From: Defluviitaleaceae bacterium
Lineage (GTDB): Bacteria; Bacillota; Clostridia; Lachnospirales; WQUN01
DNA length: 51,187 nt
NCBI GenBank assembly: GCA_009784025.1
Contig: WQVK01000016.1
Span: 1-51,187, forward strand
Reading direction: 5' to 3'
The position numbers and the translations under genes are program-made. The notes beneath the pieces were generated by a model. It was not told where the DNA came from. It did no database searches and saw only the letters and a program-made list of their open reading frames with translations. Positions 1-8,549 of this stretch are shown in pieces (the stretch's first letter is position 1; every line of letters starts with the position of its first letter).

Positions 1-1
1 A

Positions 2-2263
2 AGCTCACCAAAGAGTGATCGCTACTACATTCATAAAACTAAGCCGTTTTTTGTTGGTCAGCGTATTTTTTATGAGATCACATTCCTCCCTACAATGGGC
101 AAGAATAACAAAACTAGCAGAATCATTGCTTTTACTACGCATGAAATTCCGAAAAACTATGCTGTTAGGCTTTGGACAGTCGAGGATAGTATAAGTATAC
201 TCGGCAAAACGATGCCAATATTTATCATTACGCAATGGGAGATTGCAATCCGACCAATCGAAATAGAGAATTTCTCAAAAATCTTTGGTGAAAGGTTGCA
301 GAGCTATGCAAACAGTGCTGAAGTGCGTGGGTTAATGCAATTTTTAACGCAAGAGGGCTTTAACTTGGTGGAGCTGCTCTGCTTTGAAGACACATATTAT
401 CAACAAACAAAGATTAGGATTCTTGCAGATTCCAAAGCAAGAGTAAGCCACTTTTTTGATTTGCTGGATAGATGCCGAGAAATAATTAGAAAGAGTCTAC
501 CAGGTTGTAACATACTGCGATACCTGCTTTATAATATGGATAACAGCATCATTGAGAACCAGCTAGGGGATGTCAACTCTTTACTGTCAAAACTTTACCT
601 TGACTATGGATGTAAACCTTTTGACGAGATGCCGTTTAATTCATCACCTAAGAACCACAACCCACGACTTGGGGATTTATTTGAGTGCATTGATGCAAGT
701 GGTCGAATGCACGAGCTTTTAGCTCGATGTATCAGCAACAACACAGAGATAAATGGCCAGCTGTACACTGAAGCGGACGAGCTTGCAACGTTCGGAGATG
801 TAGCATCCCTTATCAATACTTACAACAGTAAACTGTACTATACGCACACAGGACGTTGGATTAAAGAGCGAAATAAACACTACTATATTCGTGGATATGA
901 AGATGATACTATATCGATTATCCAGAGGCTTATCGAGCTTTCTAGCTCGGGAGTCCAAAATTACGCAAACTCCATTAACACCTGGCTTTCGACAGCGACG
1001 CATGGTGTCGATTGCCTTGAAAAAGAAGCGATCTTGAGAGGGATGTTTTCTCAGTCATCAGTCGCTATGATATATGGCTCTGCTGGCACAGGAAAATCTA
1101 CGCTGATAAACCATATATCAAATCTCTTCAAGGATCAAAGTAAGCTATATCTAGCCAACACGAATCCTGCCGTGGACAATATGAAACGCAGGGTTACGGT
1201 TCAGAATGATGATACCGATTTTATGACTATTGCCAAATTTACTAGCAGACGAGAAAAAAGGACATCATATGATATTGTTGTGATTGATGAATGTAGCACC
1301 GTCAGTAACCGCGATATGAGAGCCATCTTAGAGAAAGCCGATTTTAGCTTGCTTGTTTTAGTTGGCGACATTTATCAGATAGAAGCCATCCGATTTGGCA
1401 ATTGGTTTGGTGCTGCGCGCGGGTTTCTGCCTACGGCTTCAGTGCATGAACTAAAATTTCCTCACAGAAGTCGCCAAAACAAAGAATTACAGATATTTTG
1501 GGATAGAGTCCGAGGCATGGATGACAAAGTGCTTGAACTCATTGTCCGACAGGGTTACTCGGTTACACTTGATGCTTCAATTTTCGAGCCCGCAGAACCC
1601 GACGAAATAATATTATGTCTTAATTACGATGGCCTATATGGAATAAATAACATCAATCGCTTTTTACAGGAAGCAAACCCAAACCCCGCAACTCTTTGGG
1701 GGCTTCTGCCTTATAAAGTTGGCGACCCCGTTCTATTCAATGATTCAGACAGATTCAGCCCGTTAATTTATAACAACGTTAAGGGTTGGATTGTGGGAAT
1801 AAAAATAGTTGATAGACAGATACAGTTTGATGTTGAAGTGGACAAGCCTATCAATGGCTTAGAAGCACGATTCTATGATTTTGAGTTGCTTCCTAGCTCA
1901 GTGTCAAACCGCACTGTTATTCGCTTCCTTGTGGATGATCACCGAAATATTGACGAAGACGGCGAAGTTCCGCTAACCGCAGTGGTTCCGTTTCAAGTTG
2001 CTTATGCGGTATCAATTCACAAAGCACAAGGGCTGGAATATAATTCAGTGAAAATAGTTGTTACTAATGAGATTGAAGATCGCATTACGCACAGCATCTT
2101 TTACACCGCGATCACCCGCACAAGAGAAAAGTTGAAGATATACTGGACACCGGAAGTCGAGAAGAGGGTATTAGGTAACATCAAACCGCGTAGCAACGAT
2201 AGAGATATCGGGATATTGCGTGGACACAGTCAATCGGGGCTTTCTATTAGAGCAAACACATAG
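2..2263 (+). CDS. Superfamily 1 (RecD-like) helicase, 5' end outside window
   Basis: ATP-dependent SF1 helicase-like protein. The reading frame is open from base 2 with no stop, so the gene very probably starts left of the window; the first internal ATG is at 95 and has no good ribosome site. Counting from that ATG, about 320 N-terminal residues match no family I recognise. The motor core follows: Walker A GSAGTGKST (about residue 329), an LANTNPAV motif Ia, Walker B VVIDECST, a motif III-like LVGDIYQIEAI, and near the C terminus SIHKAQGLEY and YTAITRTREKL, the UvrD/RecD-type motifs V and VI. Such helicases unwind or translocate on DNA, sometimes within defence or mobile-element modules. No partner gene is visible. 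It ends 31 bases before the convergent small HTH gene. Confidence 0.85.
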   Translation, partial: SSPKSDRYYIHKTKPFFVGQRIFYEITFLPTMGKNNKTSRIIAFTTHEIPKNYAVRLWTVEDSISILGKTMPIFIITQWEIAIRPIEIENFSKIFGERLQSYANSAEVRGLMQFLTQEGFNLVELLCFEDTYYQQTKIRILADSKARVSHFFDLLDRCREIIRKSLPGCNILRYLLYNMDNSIIENQLGDVNSLLSKLYLDYGCKPFDEMPFNSSPKNHNPRLGDLFECIDASGRMHELLARCISNNTEINGQLYTEADELATFGDVASLINTYNSKLYYTHTGRWIKERNKHYYIRGYEDDTISIIQRLIELSSSGVQNYANSINTWLSTATHGVDCLEKEAILRGMFSQSSVAMIYGSAGTGKSTLINHISNLFKDQSKLYLANTNPAVDNMKRRVTVQNDDTDFMTIAKFTSRREKRTSYDIVVIDECSTVSNRDMRAILEKADFSLLVLVGDIYQIEAIRFGNWFGAARGFLPTASVHELKFPHRSRQNKELQIFWDRVRGMDDKVLELIVRQGYSVTLDASIFEPAEPDEIILCLNYDGLYGINNINRFLQEANPNPATLWGLLPYKVGDPVLFNDSDRFSPLIYNNVKGWIVGIKIVDRQIQFDVEVDKPINGLEARFYDFELLPSSVSNRTVIRFLVDDHRNIDEDGEVPLTAVVPFQVAYAVSIHKAQGLEYNSVKIVVTNEIEDRITHSIFYTAITRTREKLKIYWTPEVEKRVLGNIKPRSNDRDIGILRGHSQSGLSIRANT

Positions 2264-2294
2264 GAAGGCAGATTTTATAGGGCAAACACTCACA

Positions 2295-2639
2295 TCACGC
2301 CCTGATAGCAACTCCCCTATCTTTTAGTATTCTCCCCACTGTGGTATGGTGGCATCCACACTCCTTGGCAACATTCGCCATACTCAGACCGCTTTCATAC
2401 TTGGTTACAATCTCATCTTTCTCGATAGATGTGAGCATTCTGTTTGGTTTAGTAAGCTTCTCTACTATCCGCACGTCTTCGCCGTACAGATTTAGCTTGT
2501 CGGGCTTTACAGGAATATGAACATCCTGTAAGATATGGGTAAGCAGCTTGCGATGAGATTTTAGCGCAGTCTTGACAAAATCTTTCGAGTATGGTGTAGA
2601 TATGCGCATAAATAACAGATAATCCGAACCATAAGCCAT
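2295..2639 (-). CDS. Small helix-turn-helix protein, recombinase-C-terminus-like
   Basis: Protein of 114 residues. The last 45 residues (LSMANVAKECGCHHTTVGRI and flanks) form a homeodomain-like helix-turn-helix of the kind at the C terminus of serine recombinases or small DNA-binding proteins. The first 60 residues are not recognised and no serine-recombinase catalytic domain is present, so it may be a remnant of a larger gene. The first codons lie inside an inverted repeat (arms 2621-2630 and 2655-2664) and no Shine-Dalgarno sequence precedes the ATG, so the start is uncertain. It converges on the helicase gene. Confidence 0.5.
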   Translation of the reverse strand: MAYGSDYLLFMRISTPYSKDFVKTALKSHRKLLTHILQDVHIPVKPDKLNLYGEDVRIVEKLTKPNRMLTSIEKDEIVTKYESGLSMANVAKECGCHHTTVGRILKDRGVAIRA

Positions 2640-2669
2640 GTTTTATAGGCGAAGGGTTCGGATTTTTAC
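2599..2669. repeat. Left member of a repeat pair bracketing the merR gene
   Basis: This segment contains GATATGCGCA (2599-2608), AATCCGAACC (2621-2630) and GGCGAAGGGTTCGGATTTTT (2648-2667). The same blocks in the same order recur at 4013-4087 on the far side of the MerR gene. The 10-bp arms AATCCGAACC/GGTTCGGATT can form a stem. Confidence 0.6.
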
Positions 2670-2707
2670 TATATTTGAATGACCATTGAATAATTCTATT
2701 TCACCCC

Positions 2708-2738
2708 TTGACTCTACCGTTGGGGAAGCGATTATGCT
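2708..2738 (+). promoter_or_regulatory. MerR-type promoter with 19-bp spacer
   Basis: TTGACT (2708-2713) and TATGCT (2733-2738) are separated by 19 bp, the overlong spacing typical of promoters that MerR-family proteins untwist. The spacer holds an imperfect dyad (CTCTACCG / TGGGGAAG). It lies 29 bp upstream of the merR-like ATG, which fits autoregulation. Confidence 0.6.
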
Positions 2739-2767
2739 TATAAAAAATCCAACGAGGAGGCAACAAA

Positions 2768-3880
2768 ATGAATGACTTTATGAAAATTAGGGATGTATCA
2801 ACCAAGTACGGCATATCTGCCCGTACGCTCCGTTATTACGAGGATATGGGGCTAATCCACAGTGCCCGCTGCGATGATTATGCATACAGATTGTATGACG
2901 AATCAGCTGTAAAGCGGTTGGAGCAAATCCTCATCTTGCGCAAACTGAATATCAACATCAAAGATATTCAGCGAGTTTTTGCCGCATCCAGTTCAGAGGT
3001 GGTTTTGGATGTGCTTGGTAGCAAGGTAAACGAAATTGATGAAGAAGTTGCACTCTTACATGAACTAAAAGAAATCGTAGTAACATTTATTTGCCAGATT
3101 GAGCAGGCAGATTTCAATAAGGATACTGATGTTAAATTGTTGTACGACAAAGCAAAGGAAATTAAAACACAAATCACCAATGTGGACTATACCGGAAATT
3201 CTTCGCCTGTAAACAGGTTATTTGAAGTTTCAGAAAAACTTGAGGAAAAAGCCGTATCAAGATTACAAATACCCGATAATATCCTTAAACGGTTATTGCA
3301 AAATGTCTATTTTATTTTAGGGGACGGTGCGGCCGTCGCAAATGAGCTTGGTAAAAAATATAGCATTTATGTATATCACACATGTGATAACCGATGGAAA
3401 TACGAACAAGATGCCGACCCGCAGTTTCAACCGGGGTTATGCCGTCGTGTGCCCGATTATTTTGCACAAGACCCAGAAGAAGCCGCACAATGGGAACAGG
3501 AAATGACACGCGATTTTACGCCGATGGTGATTATGGATTTGATTCAACTTGCCACAAAGCACGAAAAAATAATCTGCGAAAATGCCATTGATATAGACAG
3601 TATAATCCATTATGTAACACACGCAATTATGGTTTACGATGCTAATGCTTCAAATGATTTTGCCAAAATGTACGCAAATAAAATCCGCGAACGTAATATT
3701 TCTGAAAATAAAAAAGAAATGCTTATCAGCAAAGCCTATGCAATATGGGGAGATGGCAAACCTGAACTACCACGCGAAGCCACAGAGCATGGGATTAAAC
3801 TCGTTACTCGAAACGATAATTCCACAGTTGAACAAATGGCTGAATTAATTGCGCATCATTTTGGATTAACTGATTTATAA
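2768..3880 (+). CDS. MerR-family transcriptional regulator with large C-terminal effector domain
   Basis: Protein of 370 residues. Residues 4-75 are a MerR winged helix (MKIRDVSTKYGISARTLRYY, then YRLYDESAVKRL), followed by a coiled-coil dimerisation helix (about 85-120). The remaining 240 residues resemble the alpha-helical sensor part seen on some clostridial MerR proteins, but I cannot name the ligand. The start is supported by GAGGAGG seven bases upstream. The promoter directly upstream has the 19-bp spacer expected for activation by a MerR protein, so autoregulation is likely. The TAA stop lies in the left end of a decayed MITE-A copy. No transporter or enzyme target adjoins it, so the regulon is unknown. 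Confidence 0.85.
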   Translation: MNDFMKIRDVSTKYGISARTLRYYEDMGLIHSARCDDYAYRLYDESAVKRLEQILILRKLNINIKDIQRVFAASSSEVVLDVLGSKVNEIDEEVALLHELKEIVVTFICQIEQADFNKDTDVKLLYDKAKEIKTQITNVDYTGNSSPVNRLFEVSEKLEEKAVSRLQIPDNILKRLLQNVYFILGDGAAVANELGKKYSIYVYHTCDNRWKYEQDADPQFQPGLCRRVPDYFAQDPEEAAQWEQEMTRDFTPMVIMDLIQLATKHEKIICENAIDIDSIIHYVTHAIMVYDANASNDFAKMYANKIRERNISENKKEMLISKAYAIWGDGKPELPREATEHGIKLVTRNDNSTVEQMAELIAHHFGLTDL

Positions 3881-3948
3881 TGAAATCAGTGAGAAACGGT
3901 CTTGACAGAGCTGTGACAGCAAGACCGTTTTTAAATTATTTCACTATA
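3876..3948. repeat. MITE-A copy 1 (short, internally deleted)
   Basis: Left end TATAATGAAAT and GAGAAACGGTC, right end AAGACCGTTT and ATTATTTCACTATA, match the ends of the 115-bp elements at 8550, 9022, 21225 and 29766. Only about 73 bp remain. The merR stop codon (3878-3880) is inside its left end. The stem AACGGTCTTG...CAAGACCGTT followed by T residues could also terminate transcription. Confidence 0.65.
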
Positions 3949-4037
3949 AGATTTTAAAATAATCTTTACTTTGTTTTTTAATGCACACTGAATTGGTCTC
4001 AAGTAAAGACCCGATATGCGCAGGGCTAACGTATAAT

Positions 4038-4087
4038 CCGAACCCTTCGCCAACCATTAAATTGATTGGCGAAGGGTTCGGGTTTTT
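4038..4087 (+). terminator. Stem-loop terminator, right member of the merR repeat pair
   Basis: Perfect 16-bp stem (4038-4053 with 4066-4081), 12-base loop, then GTTTTT. The block GGCGAAGGGTTCGG is shared with 2648-2661, and GATATGCGCA at 4013-4022 is shared with 2599-2608. It would end transcripts from merR. Confidence 0.7.
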
Positions 4088-4126
4088 GCTATGGATATAG
4101 AATTTGTTTAGCACCCATTAACAAAT

Positions 4127-4165
4127 AACCCCTCTGCCAACAAAAGAATGGCAGAGGGGTTTTAT
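4127..4165 (-). terminator. Bidirectional intrinsic terminator
   Basis: A 13-bp perfect stem AACCCCTCTGCCA / TGGCAGAGGGGTT (4127-4139, 4149-4161) sits just past the stop of the minus-strand gene. T-rich sequence lies on both sides. Confidence 0.8.
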
Positions 4166-5715
4166 TAAACGAGCTTGATGTTGTTGTCTAGCTTGAACAG
4201 CTCCCATATGAATATTGCGTCGTCATAGGTCGGTTTTTCAAACCAAAATTCCACATAGCTGCACCATGCGTCATTGCCTCCTACCTGTCTGTGCTTGCAG
4301 GTCGGTTGGCAATCCACGCAATGCTTCTTTTTTTGTGCGAAAACACCGGGAAAACGTTCCTCAAGCGCAGTCATTTTATCCGGATGTTTATTAAAGACCC
4401 GTTCCAACCGCACCATTATTGCGTTGCTGTCCCAAAAAATTAAGCGTGTATGTTTCTTCCATGTGCCTTTTGCGTAAACGACTGCGCCGTTGAACATATC
4501 GTAGAAGGGTTCCGCCCAAATGCCGACATTGCAGGCATCATGATATATGGCGTTGTGCATTTGGCGCAAATTTTTTGGAAGATAATCGGTTCGGGCAAGA
4601 AATTCCGCTTTACTTGCTTCCGCTATCGACCACGGCGGATAAACCTTTGCAACCTCGCCAGTTTCTACAAAACGATGTGAAATCAATTTTGTGTGGCGGT
4701 AATAAGTCGTTGACCAACAGTATGCCTGTTCCATGCAATCATCGGAACATTTGCGGCAACCATCGGGGTTGGCTCTGCTTCGGAAGTACGATTGCACCAC
4801 CCGTATAACGTCGGGCGAATCCGGGCATGACACCGCGAACGTCAATGCTTTTTTATCTTCCAATCCATCAATAAAAAGCCCGTGATGGGTGAAGCCTTTC
4901 AACAATAAAATCGCCCGGTCTTGTGGCTTATGATGGTCGGAGGAGAAATAACTTTTTTTGTCTACAATCAATGCATCGTTGACCAACTCCCCATACGAAA
5001 TTGATTCAAACACCCGTAAAACTCGGTCGTGGTTTATGCCGTAGACCGTGAGGCCGCGATAATCCGGCCAGCCCCACTCGAAGGGTGAACCCTGTTCAAT
5101 TCCCTCATAAATACCATATATCAATTCTTGCAATGCTCTGAATGCCGTTACAAACTCGTCGTTACCCAAACCGTTGAGATATTGCGGGTCAATTTTTGTG
5201 CCTTCGGGTATAAACACAATCTCCTGCTTGTACTTCGTAACGGCTCGCCACGCATCACCCTCAAAGTGGTCATGTATAAGTGTGCGGATGGCAGCAGCGA
5301 ATATTGGCAACTCGTAGTCGGCTTGGCCGTTGGCCTCTTGTGTTTCGCAAAATGCGGCGAACTCATCAAGGAAACGCCATCTAGCAGTAAGCTCACCACT
5401 GCCGTGCCATGTACCTTGTTTGCCCCAGCAAAACATGCCAAGTTCCTCGGCGGTGGGTTTCGCGTCCCCAAAAACATCAAACAATCGCATATGCTCAGTG
5501 ATTGTTTTTTGCGCCCGTTTCTTTTCAGCCAGATTCTTAGCGAAAGCATCCCTGTGTTTAACAACAGTCATGTTTTTCGGCGGTGCTAACAGGATAATAA
5601 CGTTATCACCATCGGCACGTGCACGGCCATGTTTGATCAGATACTTTGCGCGCTTGGGGTAAGTGGAAGCCAGCGCGTTGCCTTGTTCATCTATAACATT
5701 AATTAATTTACTCAT
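4165..5715 (-). CDS. PLMP/RRXRR-like N-terminal segment fused to a two-cluster cysteine protein
   Basis: Protein of 516 residues, function not recognised. I start it at the ATG at 5715 because AGGAGA ends seven bases upstream; an adjacent ATG (5718) is the alternative, and the open frame further upstream runs through a hairpin and looks untranslated. Residues 1-45 (VIDEQGN, then TYPKRAKYLIKHGRAR) resemble the PLMP/RRXRR segment at the start of IscB-type nucleases and of many uncharacterised Firmicutes proteins. No HNH or RuvC motif is visible. Two cysteine groups look metal-binding: C320-X2-C323-X3-C327-X5-C333 and C466-X2-C469-X3-C473-X11-C485. The gene stands alone between two terminators. 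A nucleic-acid-binding role is only inference. Confidence 0.7.
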   Translation of the reverse strand: MSKLINVIDEQGNALASTYPKRAKYLIKHGRARADGDNVIILLAPPKNMTVVKHRDAFAKNLAEKKRAQKTITEHMRLFDVFGDAKPTAEELGMFCWGKQGTWHGSGELTARWRFLDEFAAFCETQEANGQADYELPIFAAAIRTLIHDHFEGDAWRAVTKYKQEIVFIPEGTKIDPQYLNGLGNDEFVTAFRALQELIYGIYEGIEQGSPFEWGWPDYRGLTVYGINHDRVLRVFESISYGELVNDALIVDKKSYFSSDHHKPQDRAILLLKGFTHHGLFIDGLEDKKALTFAVSCPDSPDVIRVVQSYFRSRANPDGCRKCSDDCMEQAYCWSTTYYRHTKLISHRFVETGEVAKVYPPWSIAEASKAEFLARTDYLPKNLRQMHNAIYHDACNVGIWAEPFYDMFNGAVVYAKGTWKKHTRLIFWDSNAIMVRLERVFNKHPDKMTALEERFPGVFAQKKKHCVDCQPTCKHRQVGGNDAWCSYVEFWFEKPTYDDAIFIWELFKLDNNIKLV

Positions 5716-5737
5716 CATGTACTCTCCTATAATAAGA

Positions 5738-5774
5738 TAAGCACACATCGGCGGCACGCCGCCAATGCGGCTTA
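5738..5774 (-). promoter_or_regulatory. Leader hairpin just upstream of the RBS
   Basis: On the minus strand TAAGC-C-GCAT-T-GGCGGC-GT-GCCGCC-G-ATGT-GT-GCTTA folds into a nearly continuous hairpin of about 15 bp in 37 nt. It ends about 10 bases before the AGGAGA ribosome site, which suits control of translation or of mRNA stability. Confidence 0.5.
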
Positions 5775-5892
5775 CCCGAATGAATAACAAAAAAGTATAC
5801 GCTGCTCGTTTATTTTTTATAGGTGTCATCCCCCGCGTACGAGTCGAGTATAACACACAGGTTTTGAAATAGAAATACAACAACAAAAAAAC

Positions 5893-5925
5893 ACCCCGAT
5901 GCCTTCCAACAATCGGGGTATTTTT
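5893..5925 (-). terminator. Intrinsic terminator of the xylanase gene
   Basis: Stem ACCCCGAT / ATCGGGGT (5893-5900, 5912-5919) with 11-base loop. Read on the minus strand it is followed by GTTTTTTTG. T residues on the other side make it potentially bidirectional. Confidence 0.75.
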
Positions 5926-5934
5926 ATTGGTATA

Positions 5935-8517
5935 TTAATTGTTTATTGTCACGGTTTGGGTGGTTGCATCCCATTCCACGGTTGCGCCCAGCATTTCGGC
6001 TACATACCTGGCAGGAACAAAGGTACGGCCGTCGATAATCACGGGTGTGCCCATGTCGCCTGCCAGCGGCACGTCAACTACCATGTTTAGGGTTGTTGCG
6101 CCTTGCAATATGGTTACGGTGCGTGTTGCGCCGTCCCAGTCAACTTCTGCGCCAAGGCCTTCTGCCACAATACGCAGCGGCAGCATTGTGCGGTCTGTTT
6201 CTGGGTCTATAAATGGGGCGGCATCGCTTGTCATTTGTGCGCCTTGGCGGGTAAATGTTAGGCTTCCAATCTGCAAAGTTAAAGCAGCCGCAGGCGGTGT
6301 CCCAACTATAGGGGGCGTTGCAGCTACATCTGGCTCTGCAACAGGCGCGGTTGCCTGTGGCGTTGCCGCAGCCAGTTCAAATATACATACGCCACCCATT
6401 TGCACTTCTGTGAGGGTGATTACAAGCCCGGCATATTCTGCATAAGCGCCGTCATTTGATATTACCCGCAAGAAACCGGCAGGAACGCCCCATGCCCGGT
6501 TATCTAGCGGGCCGGCGTTGTCGCGAGTCCATGTGACAGAGGTATCTTCGTTGCCCCAGTTTGAACCTGCAGAAGAGCCAGACAGGCCAAGGCCAGTGCC
6601 GGCAGGGCTTTCGCTTGCTATTGCTGTTACTGTAATGGGGAGGTTGCCAAATCTTTCTTGCAATTTTGCTACGTTAATGCCTATTCCTTGCTCTGAAACA
6701 GAGCGGTTTGTTATGGTGACGCCTGCTGCGGTGGCCGCAACTGTAGCGTTGCCAGCGTGGTCTTGGCTTATATCAATATAACCAAGCGCTGTGGCATCTG
6801 CCCATGATGTTAGTGGATGGTAGGTGGCCTCTGCAACTTCGATGCTAAAGCTTCTGGTTTGGGTATAGCGTGCATTTTCTGCCGATACGGTGAAATTAAA
6901 TGTACCAGCTTCGGTTGGCCTGCCCAGCAACACACCTGTTGCGGGGTGAAGTCTCATGCCCTGTGGCAACGCGCCACTGGCAATGCCCCAGCGTATAGGT
7001 GCAAAGTTGGTGCGCTGTGCAGAAAATTGAAACCCGAAATATTCTTCCCTGGCTGTTGCTGACGGGATGGTGGCGGCGTTAATCACCGGGGGGGAAATAT
7101 TTGGGGCAGGTGCAGTTTCTAATGTTTCCATTATTGCAGTCCACGCGGGTTTAATATTCCAGTTTCTGTCTACATGTTTCGCCTGATGTTGCCGTATCCA
7201 GCAATAATAATCATTTATGCTCCAGAAAGTAACGCGGGCAATATAATCTTGGTTCTCTAGCCATATGCGGAACAGTTCTGCATATCTTTGTGCCTGCCAT
7301 TCTAGCTGCTGGGCGGTGGGGGTGGCGTCTACCCCAAGGCTTGTGCCTTGTGGGAACTGCTGTCCCTGTGCATTAACATTTATGGCGATATCAAGCTCGG
7401 TGATGCTTATTCTTGCGCCGGTGCCACGGTACAATTCAATGGCGGTTCTTACATGGTTGTAAAAATTCTGGTTAAGCAACCCGCCGGCTGTCCAGCGCCA
7501 AACAGAGTAATGCGCCTGCATGCCAATGCCTTCTATAAGCAGCCGGCCATTGTATGTTTGCCCTGCTGGTACTGCTTCTGGGTTGTTTGCTGTGTCATGT
7601 GCCCAGCGTTCGTTAAGCTGTGTTACCATTTGGGCGATGGCATTGCGCTTGCCTGGGGCTTCGTCGTTATAGTCGTTGTAATAAAGCACGGCAAATGGGT
7701 CGTATCTGCGGGCAAATTTAAATGCGTAGTACACAAAATCTGTACCACATTCCCCTGCGGCCACATTTGCGCCATTGCGGAAGGCCGAATACCATTGGGA
7801 ATTGCCTGCGGATGAAGGGTCAAACCCGCCATGGGGTACATGGGCATCGCCAATATGGCCTGTGCCGCGGCGCACAAAATGCCGCCAATCTGGGTTTGCG
7901 GCCCAAGTGCTGCCATCTGCGCCCCAGATCACTTCATTAAGCACATCCCATGAGTACATTTGCCCGCGGTAGCGGCTTGCAACTGTGCTAATATAACGAT
8001 GCATATTATATATCGCTTGTTCCCGGGTGACAGGTGGATGCCCTGTAAGTGGTACGCCAGCGGCGTCTGTTTGGGTGGTGAGCCAAGCTTGAGACTGGCC
8101 ATGCCACACCAATGTATGCCCAATCATAGACATTTCAACTTCTTCTGACCAGGATACGAGGCCATCTGCGTCTCCCGCCCAGTTAGAGCCCCAGTTCCAG
8201 CTCCAGGCATTTGGCGCTTGGCCCAAAAGAACATTAGGCTTATGGCGGTTTCCGGCTGTTATTGCATTATAATGCAACACTGCACCGTCTCTTACGCCAG
8301 GCATATCAAAAATATTTTCCCCAGAATGCAGCCCCCCATAGCCGATACCAATTAGAAAATACTCCTCAAAAGCCTCTGCTAGTGAGGGCTGATTGCCCCA
8401 ATACAGCGGGTTGTTAGGGTTTCTTGCAGTAAACGCAACCTGCGGCAGCAATGAAAAAATCATCACCAAAGCAAGCAAAGCTGTGGCTAAACGCCTCTTG
8501 ATAGAATGTGAATGCAT
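5935..8517 (-). CDS. Secreted GH10 endo-1,4-beta-xylanase with Ig-like and copper-amine-oxidase-like domains
   Basis: Protein of 860 residues that would hydrolyse xylan outside the cell. The start at 8517 follows AGGAGG; the open frame upstream is only a MITE. Residues 1-30 are a signal peptide (KRR, hydrophobic core). The GH10 barrel spans about 35-470, with acid/base E195 in WDVLNE and nucleophile E374 in ITELDI. A putative-Ig (He_PIG-like) module lies at about 480-563, an unrecognised beta-rich module at about 567-715 (possibly carbohydrate-binding), then a proline/alanine linker. Two copper-amine-oxidase N1-like repeats at about 748-860 (MLPLRIVAEGLGAEVDWD, FVPARYVAEMLGATVEWD) usually attach Firmicutes exoproteins to the cell surface. 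Monocistronic, ending in its own terminator. A MITE begins 33 bp upstream of the ATG, so the promoter lies in or beyond it. Confidence 0.93.
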   Translation of the reverse strand: MHSHSIKRRLATALLALVMIFSLLPQVAFTARNPNNPLYWGNQPSLAEAFEEYFLIGIGYGGLHSGENIFDMPGVRDGAVLHYNAITAGNRHKPNVLLGQAPNAWSWNWGSNWAGDADGLVSWSEEVEMSMIGHTLVWHGQSQAWLTTQTDAAGVPLTGHPPVTREQAIYNMHRYISTVASRYRGQMYSWDVLNEVIWGADGSTWAANPDWRHFVRRGTGHIGDAHVPHGGFDPSSAGNSQWYSAFRNGANVAAGECGTDFVYYAFKFARRYDPFAVLYYNDYNDEAPGKRNAIAQMVTQLNERWAHDTANNPEAVPAGQTYNGRLLIEGIGMQAHYSVWRWTAGGLLNQNFYNHVRTAIELYRGTGARISITELDIAINVNAQGQQFPQGTSLGVDATPTAQQLEWQAQRYAELFRIWLENQDYIARVTFWSINDYYCWIRQHQAKHVDRNWNIKPAWTAIMETLETAPAPNISPPVINAATIPSATAREEYFGFQFSAQRTNFAPIRWGIASGALPQGMRLHPATGVLLGRPTEAGTFNFTVSAENARYTQTRSFSIEVAEATYHPLTSWADATALGYIDISQDHAGNATVAATAAGVTITNRSVSEQGIGINVAKLQERFGNLPITVTAIASESPAGTGLGLSGSSAGSNWGNEDTSVTWTRDNAGPLDNRAWGVPAGFLRVISNDGAYAEYAGLVITLTEVQMGGVCIFELAAATPQATAPVAEPDVAATPPIVGTPPAAALTLQIGSLTFTRQGAQMTSDAAPFIDPETDRTMLPLRIVAEGLGAEVDWDGATRTVTILQGATTLNMVVDVPLAGDMGTPVIIDGRTFVPARYVAEMLGATVEWDATTQTVTINN

Positions 8518-8549
8518 TTGATATCCTCCTAAATATGTTCTACATGTTT

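Noticed and set aside
4013-4120. Integron attC-like site (GGGCTAAC ... GTTTAGCACC around a long stem)
   Set aside because: The core sites do not fit RYYYAAC/GTTRRRY properly and no integrase or cassette array is visible; a terminator explains it better.
5128-5589. 153-residue open frame opposite the PLMP-like gene
   Set aside because: Antisense shadow of a gene with recognisable motifs; no ribosome site or domain.
5716-5886. Longer N terminus for the PLMP-like protein
   Set aside because: It would translate through the leader hairpin and lacks a ribosome site; the motif and AGGAGA support 5715.
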